NCBI GenBank assembly: GCA_905221615.1 | Contig: CAJNDT010006134.1 | Location: 1 to 64,000, forward strand | Source: Symbiodinium sp. CCMP2592 | Lineage: Eukaryota; Sar; Dinophyceae; Suessiales; Symbiodiniaceae | Direction of reading: 5' to 3' | Length of the DNA: 64,000 nucleotides | Part shown: piece by piece, positions 60,616 to 64,000 of the stretch | Position numbering within the stretch: the first letter of the stretch is position 1 | Layout: every line of letters begins with the position of its first letter | Notes under the pieces: generated by a model | The model's input: only the letters and a program-made list of their open reading frames with translations | Told to the model about the DNA's origin: nothing | Database searches by the model: none | Program-made: the position numbers and the translations under genes

Positions 60616-61110
60616 CGTGAGTTGTGTTGTAAAGAGAAGGGGGAGATAGTGCCTTCTTCAGTTCTTGCCTGTGCTCACTTTTGCGCGCAAGTGGCCCTGG
60701 GATCAGGTCTATCGTTGATCGTTTGGCATGGCCTGTAGTGGCAGTGTAGCAGCCTGCTGTAAGTTTCCACTACCCCAGCCGCCAGCTGTGCCTAGATCCT
60801 GCTACTCACAGGGTGATTTCGGCCTGTGCCTGGTTTGTTTCTATCGGCGCGTTGCGGGCGATGTTTACGCCGAAGCAAACCAAGTCTCCGGGATCTGTTA
60901 CATCGCAGGTGTGCCAAATGGCCTGCTGAGCAACAGCTGCGACGGGATCCGGCACAGCGCTGTCATCTTAATTCATTACCTGTGAGCATGGCGACCCACC
61001 TTGGCCGAGTGGGGTGGATTTCAGCAAATGGGGGAGGCCGCTAACCCATGATTAGGCTATATCTCTTTCTGCTGAGCACATGCTTTTCTGTTCTCTTGGA
61101 TCGACGACAG
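60616..61110. other. Non-coding, no gene recognised
   Basis: Contains a second copy of a hairpin-capable segment, GACCCACCTTGGCCGAGTGG (60993-61012), and a GGGAGGCCGCTAACCC end-like motif near 61031. Confidence 0.4.
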
Positions 61111-61111
61111 A

Positions 61112-61400
61112 GGCAGAGTGCCGAGGCAGAGTGCCAGTCGAACCTCTTCGGTGTTGCCTTACCTAAGGAGTAAACCCCTGCCCCACCAGGGTTGCTCCCC
61201 ACACCATTGGCCATGTGTGAGGCGTTCGGTTTGTCTGTGTCACAGCCTTGAGGCCAACCTATCCCAGGGGCAGGGGGTAGATGACAGCCGGGCACATGGG
61301 CTAATGCGCCGGCTGGGGCTGTGACCTGGTGACATCGAAGCAGTCATGCAAGTCACCGGAAGCAATACCGGACAAAGAAGGGAGGCCGTTCTTGGGACAT
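61112..61400 (+). repeat. Structured repeat, copy B, preceded by two micro-hairpins
   Basis: Motifs at 61112 and 61125. Element: ATTGGCC (about 61206-61212) with GGCCAAC (61252-61258). Hairpin 1 is CTATCCC (61259-61265) with GGGGTAG (61274-61280). ATGACA (61281-61286). Hairpin 2 is AGCCGG (61286-61291) with CCGGCT (61309-61314) and loop ATGGGCTAAT. AAGAAGGGAGGCCGTTC follows near 61376. Confidence 0.8.
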
Positions 61401-61639
61401 GGCTGTGTTGTTGAGCTGGTGTGTTCCTCCGTCTCATTCATAGTAGACTGTTGTTTTGTTAGCCAGTTGTTTAAGATTATAGTGAATTCTTTGTCACACC
61501 AACCTTACCAACAAGTCGCGGTGTGTCCAGTTTTGATTCACCAGCCGCGCTTGCCTGCCGATGGCCGGGCATGGGGTCGCTTTGGGGGACCATGGAAGGA
61601 AGACGGAACCGAGGACTTGTGACCTCTGCCAGGGCCATC

Positions 61640-61810
61640 TGCGCAACGCCCTCAGGTACTGAGGGTCGTCGCGCCGATGGCGTTGGCAGAGGCCTGTGGC
61701 CAACCACCAGAGCGGACACCTGGTGATGACAGCCAGACACATGGGCTAACGTGCTGGCTGGGTCAGAGCTCGGCACCCGAGTGTCCCCCTTTGCAACATG
61801 GGAGGCCAAA
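61640..61810 (+). repeat. Structured repeat, copy E
   Basis: GTTGGC (61682-61687) with GCCAAC (61699-61704). Hairpin 1 is CACCAG (61705-61710) with CTGGTG (61720-61725). ATGACA (61726-61731). Hairpin 2 is AGCCAG (61731-61736) with CTGGCT (61754-61759), inner CAC/GTG and loop ATGGGCTAAC. GGGAGGCC near 61800. Confidence 0.85.
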
Positions 61811-61839
61811 TATCGAGCAGAAGTACAGTAATTAGAGTG

Positions 61840-62280
61840 TCAGTCGAACCTCCTCAAGGTTGCCTTACCTAGCTGGATTTTCCCTCGGATCGTGTTGTCC
61901 GGGCCAGACTTCCAGGTTCCGAACAAAGAAGGGAGGCCGTCCGTTCTTGGGACATGGTTGTCTTATTGAGCAGAGAACCTTGCTCGGCTTGCTGTTCGGT
62001 TGTGTTTGTCACGAGTGCCAACATGTTCAGAATGGGGTTTGGTGTGTGTTGCTCTACCAAGCGGCAGCTGCATGCCCGCCAATTTTGGCAGCTACCGACA
62101 CACTGTTGGCCGGGTGTGGAGCGAGGGCAAGGGCACTGGGGTCCCGCAGTCTAGGGGGGGGTTGGGGCCAACGGCCAGCGGGCATCTGGCGATGACATCT
62201 GGACACATGCGCTAACGTGCCAGGTGGCCCCTCCCGAAAATGACGTAGCCTCGGTGACCCAAGCTCTTCCATGGGAGGCC
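61840..62280 (+). repeat. Structured repeat, copy D
   Basis: GTTGGCC (62105-62111) with GGCCAAC (62166-62172). Hairpin 1 is GCCAG (62174-62178) with CTGGC (62186-62190). ATGACA (62192-62197). Hairpin 2 is ATCTGG (62197-62202) with CCAGGT (62220-62225, one G-U pair), inner CAC/GTG, loop ATGCGCTAAC. An upstream TCGAACCTCCTCAAGGTTGC half and GGGAGGCCG near 62272 flank it. Confidence 0.85.
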
Positions 62281-62383
62281 GAAGAATGGTGGTGCTTGCG
62301 CATAGTGTTGAAGTCCAAGTTGTACTTTTGTATCTCAACGATTGCAGCGAACGAATCGATCGCTCTTTGACTTGCCAGCTCAG

Positions 62384-64000
62384 GTGTGCCTGAGTCCAGC
62401 GGTGACGAGTGGCAGCTTCGAATCAATCGGTTGTACCAGGAGAGAGCTATCACTGCTATGCAGCACTGTCGACAAATCAACTTCATCGCCGATGGGTCTA
62501 CTCACAGCACCAGCGATTGTCTTGTGACAGTGGCTTGGGCGAATGAGATTTCTGCTGCAGTGTTTGCAACCATGCAAGTGATGAAGACTGGACAAGTTTC
62601 TCCACAAGACCGGTTTGACGACGACCTGCTTCTTCACATATCAAAGCGAAAGAAGCTGGAAAGGATTGCTGCATTCAGGCAGCTTCAAGCGATCAGTCAC
62701 CAAATCTGGATTTTGCACAGAGGGCGAATGGATTTGGGCTCTTTCAAGATCGCCCCCTCTCTTGCGCAGAGGCCTGTGAAAAGATATGAAAGCAGGGTGG
62801 TTTTCCAAGTTGGAAAAGAAGACAATGACATTGACCGCTGTTTTCAGTGGTTGAGGGACAATCCGGATCCGGCTGAAGGCAGAGTGCCAGAAGGCAGAGT
62901 GCCAGAAGGCAGAGTGCCACCAGCTTTTCCTCATGTCTCCTTTCTGCAGACAATGTCTGAGGATGGAGAGATCACAAATGTGCTCCCCGTCTTGCCAGAG
63001 TCAGAGAAGTGGTGGCTGAACATTCCACTGCTGGTCTTGGGCCTTGACCAGGGCAGCATCGGACTTGATGGCATGGCCTATGCTATGCGTGAAAACATGA
63101 TTCATGTGAAATGTGACAAGATTCACAGGGCCATTCGAGATTTCAAAAACAGCATGTCGAGATGCCGCAAAGGACTCTTCCTGAAAGCACAACTTCACTC
63201 CTCTTACATCTTTGCCCTGAATTATAAACCCTTTGGAAGTGGTGGTTTCTACCAGCAGAAGAAGGAAATGCTGGCGAGTTTTGTTTCCTGCACATCACCG
63301 AGCAGAAGCTTGTTGTGGGACGCTTTTCGAGATAAGATTGCCTATGACTTAAACAGGCAGCTATCCGGTGACGAGCATGAGATTGAACATATGCTTGCAA
63401 ATGTCGAATCCTTCATGAAGAAGGGCAGCTTGGTGAAATCCTCCAGATGGTTCAGCTGGAACCAGCTATGTTGTGAGCAACTTCATGAGTTTCATGTCCT
63501 CAAAATGCTGCTGGCTGATCATTTCGGTGAAGATCAATCTTTCAGCCCTTGCTCAAGGGAAAGACTCAGCCTGTATTTCAACTCGGCGAATACACAATCG
63601 GGCAAGGAGCTCTTCGAAGGCAGAGTGCCAGAGTCCGAAGGCAGAGTGCCGGACTCTGACAATGGTGAGAGGCAGGAAGATGCACTGGGTGATTTGCAAA
63701 AGCTGTCACAGGCTGGTCGTGCCACTGATACACGGAAAGAACTCAGCTTGTTGAAAGCCAGCATGGGGGGCTTCAAGTTGGCATACTATCTCATGACAGA
63801 AGACCTTTTCGATCACTCCAAGATATTGTACAAAGTGACCGAACCGTTGTGGACATGGTATGGGAAACAAGTAAAAAAAGTTAAATCGCCGCAGGATGGT
63901 CGAGGTTATGCCGAGTTGATGACAGTGAATGATGCCTGGAAAGCAGACAAACATTTGTTGCAGATTGTCTCCAACCTGCAGAAGACCGAGTTGTGGAAGG
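62384..64000 (+). CDS. Large hypothetical protein, 5' partial exon running off the window
   Basis: Frame 1 is open without a stop from about 62374 to the right edge (about 538 codons). The exon probably begins after the CAG at 62381-62383. Readable segments: GDEWQLRINRLYQERAITAM, INFIADGSTHSTSDCLVTVA, FRQLQAISHQIWILHRGRMD, WWLNIPLLVLGLDQGSIGLD, AQLHSSYIFALNYKPFGSGG, LLKASMGGFKLAYYLMTEDL. Three consecutive EGRVP (micro-hairpins at 62878, 62893, 62908) form one linker and EGRVPESEGRVPDSD (63619, 63640) another. INFIADGS and GLDQGS place Asp residues reminiscent of RNase-H-like folds, but that is only a guess. No family confirmed. Earlier exons may be at 58.2-59.2 kb. Confidence 0.7.

Larger units (their letters stand above)
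9584..63650 (+). repeat. Dispersed micro-hairpin GGCAGAGTGCC (58 exact copies)
   Basis: Eleven bases, arms GGCA/TGCC around GAG, usually inside AAGGCAGAGTGCCA. Starts on +: 9584, 9702, 10461, 10567, 11015, 11676, 11880, 12701; 37031, 37851, 37868, 37882, 37970, 37986, 38863, 38944, 39000, 39365, 39877, 39898, 40396, 40855, 40897, 40972, 41317, 41926, 42933, 42966, 43025, 43041, 43485, 43726, 44448, 44547, 44673, 45653, 45764; 55387, 55765, 55780, 55795, 56169, 56902, 57609, 57625, 58435, 58792, 59698, 60231, 60245, 61112, 61125, 62878, 62893, 62908, 63619, 63640. One minus copy: 46693. Counted by eye, so a few may be missed. Confidence 0.95.

Noticed and set aside
8163..62280. Structured repeat as a hammerhead, HDV-like or tRNA-derived element
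   Set aside because: No hammerhead core (CTGATGA with GAAA) and no clear nested HDV pairing was found; only one copy has a faint B-box-like GGTTTGAATCC near 8951, so tRNA origin is unproven.
1..64000. Relict dinoflagellate spliced-leader sequences (retroposed mRNAs)
   Set aside because: I scanned for the conserved SL 3' part and saw no convincing copy; the scan was by eye, so absence is not proven.
1..64000. Micro-hairpins as bacterial REP/BIME-type repeats
   Set aside because: Host is eukaryotic with introns, and the unit is far shorter and occurs in-frame in coding sequence.

Overview
The window reads as nuclear DNA of a dinoflagellate, most likely a symbiodiniacean or related Suessiales species. 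The evidence is: genes split into exons in shifting frames; one well-supported intron with a GC donor and AG acceptor; degenerate TTTAGGG-type telomere-like tracts; very heavy satellite and microsatellite content; and protein families I associate with dinoflagellate genomes (C5-methyltransferase-like proteins, huge unassigned ORFs, KGK/SKAK-rich linkers). No bacterial gene layout and no rRNA or tRNA gene was recognised. Family recognition is from memory and was not checked by search.

Layout. Plus-strand block, 1-12.2 kb: the 3' part of a coiled-coil gene, a four-exon multi-copy-type gene, 4.8-9 kb of satellites and a structured repeat, an 865-bp tandem duplication carrying two small acidic proteins, and a dual-specificity-phosphatase-like gene. 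Minus-strand block, 14.8-32.5 kb: a multi-exon gene ending in a 78-bp-repeat coiled coil, a C5-methyltransferase-like gene, and a 6-kb intronless reading frame interrupted by a single TGA. From 32.5 to 37 kb the DNA is nearly empty apart from one weak minus-strand ORF. Plus-strand block, 37-64 kb: a protein-kinase-like gene, a RING-H2 gene, a large non-LTR retrotransposon (46.9-55.0 kb), several hypothetical genes, a second methyltransferase-like gene, a cluster of structured repeats, and a gene that runs off the right edge.

Two signals stand out. First, an 11-bp micro-hairpin, GGCAGAGTGCC (arms GGCA/TGCC, loop GAG), occurs 58 times, 57 of them in + orientation. It lies in coding linkers, UTR-like and intergenic DNA of + strand gene territory, and is absent from the minus-strand gene block and from the retrotransposon. 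It occurs in tandem, translates as GRVP, RQSA or AEC depending on frame, and a pair of paralogous segments differs by exactly one tandem unit. Second, a repeat of about 200-270 bp (8.1-9.0 kb and 59.9-62.3 kb) contains two adjacent hairpins whose stems differ in sequence between copies while remaining complementary. The loop and linkers stay conserved, which is the signature of a selected RNA or DNA structure.

The retrotransposon is also unusual. One frame encodes endonuclease, reverse transcriptase, four zinc fingers and, at its C terminus, a ubiquitin-specific-protease-like domain. A separate, protein-like +1-frame ORF overlaps the region between the zinc fingers and the protease.
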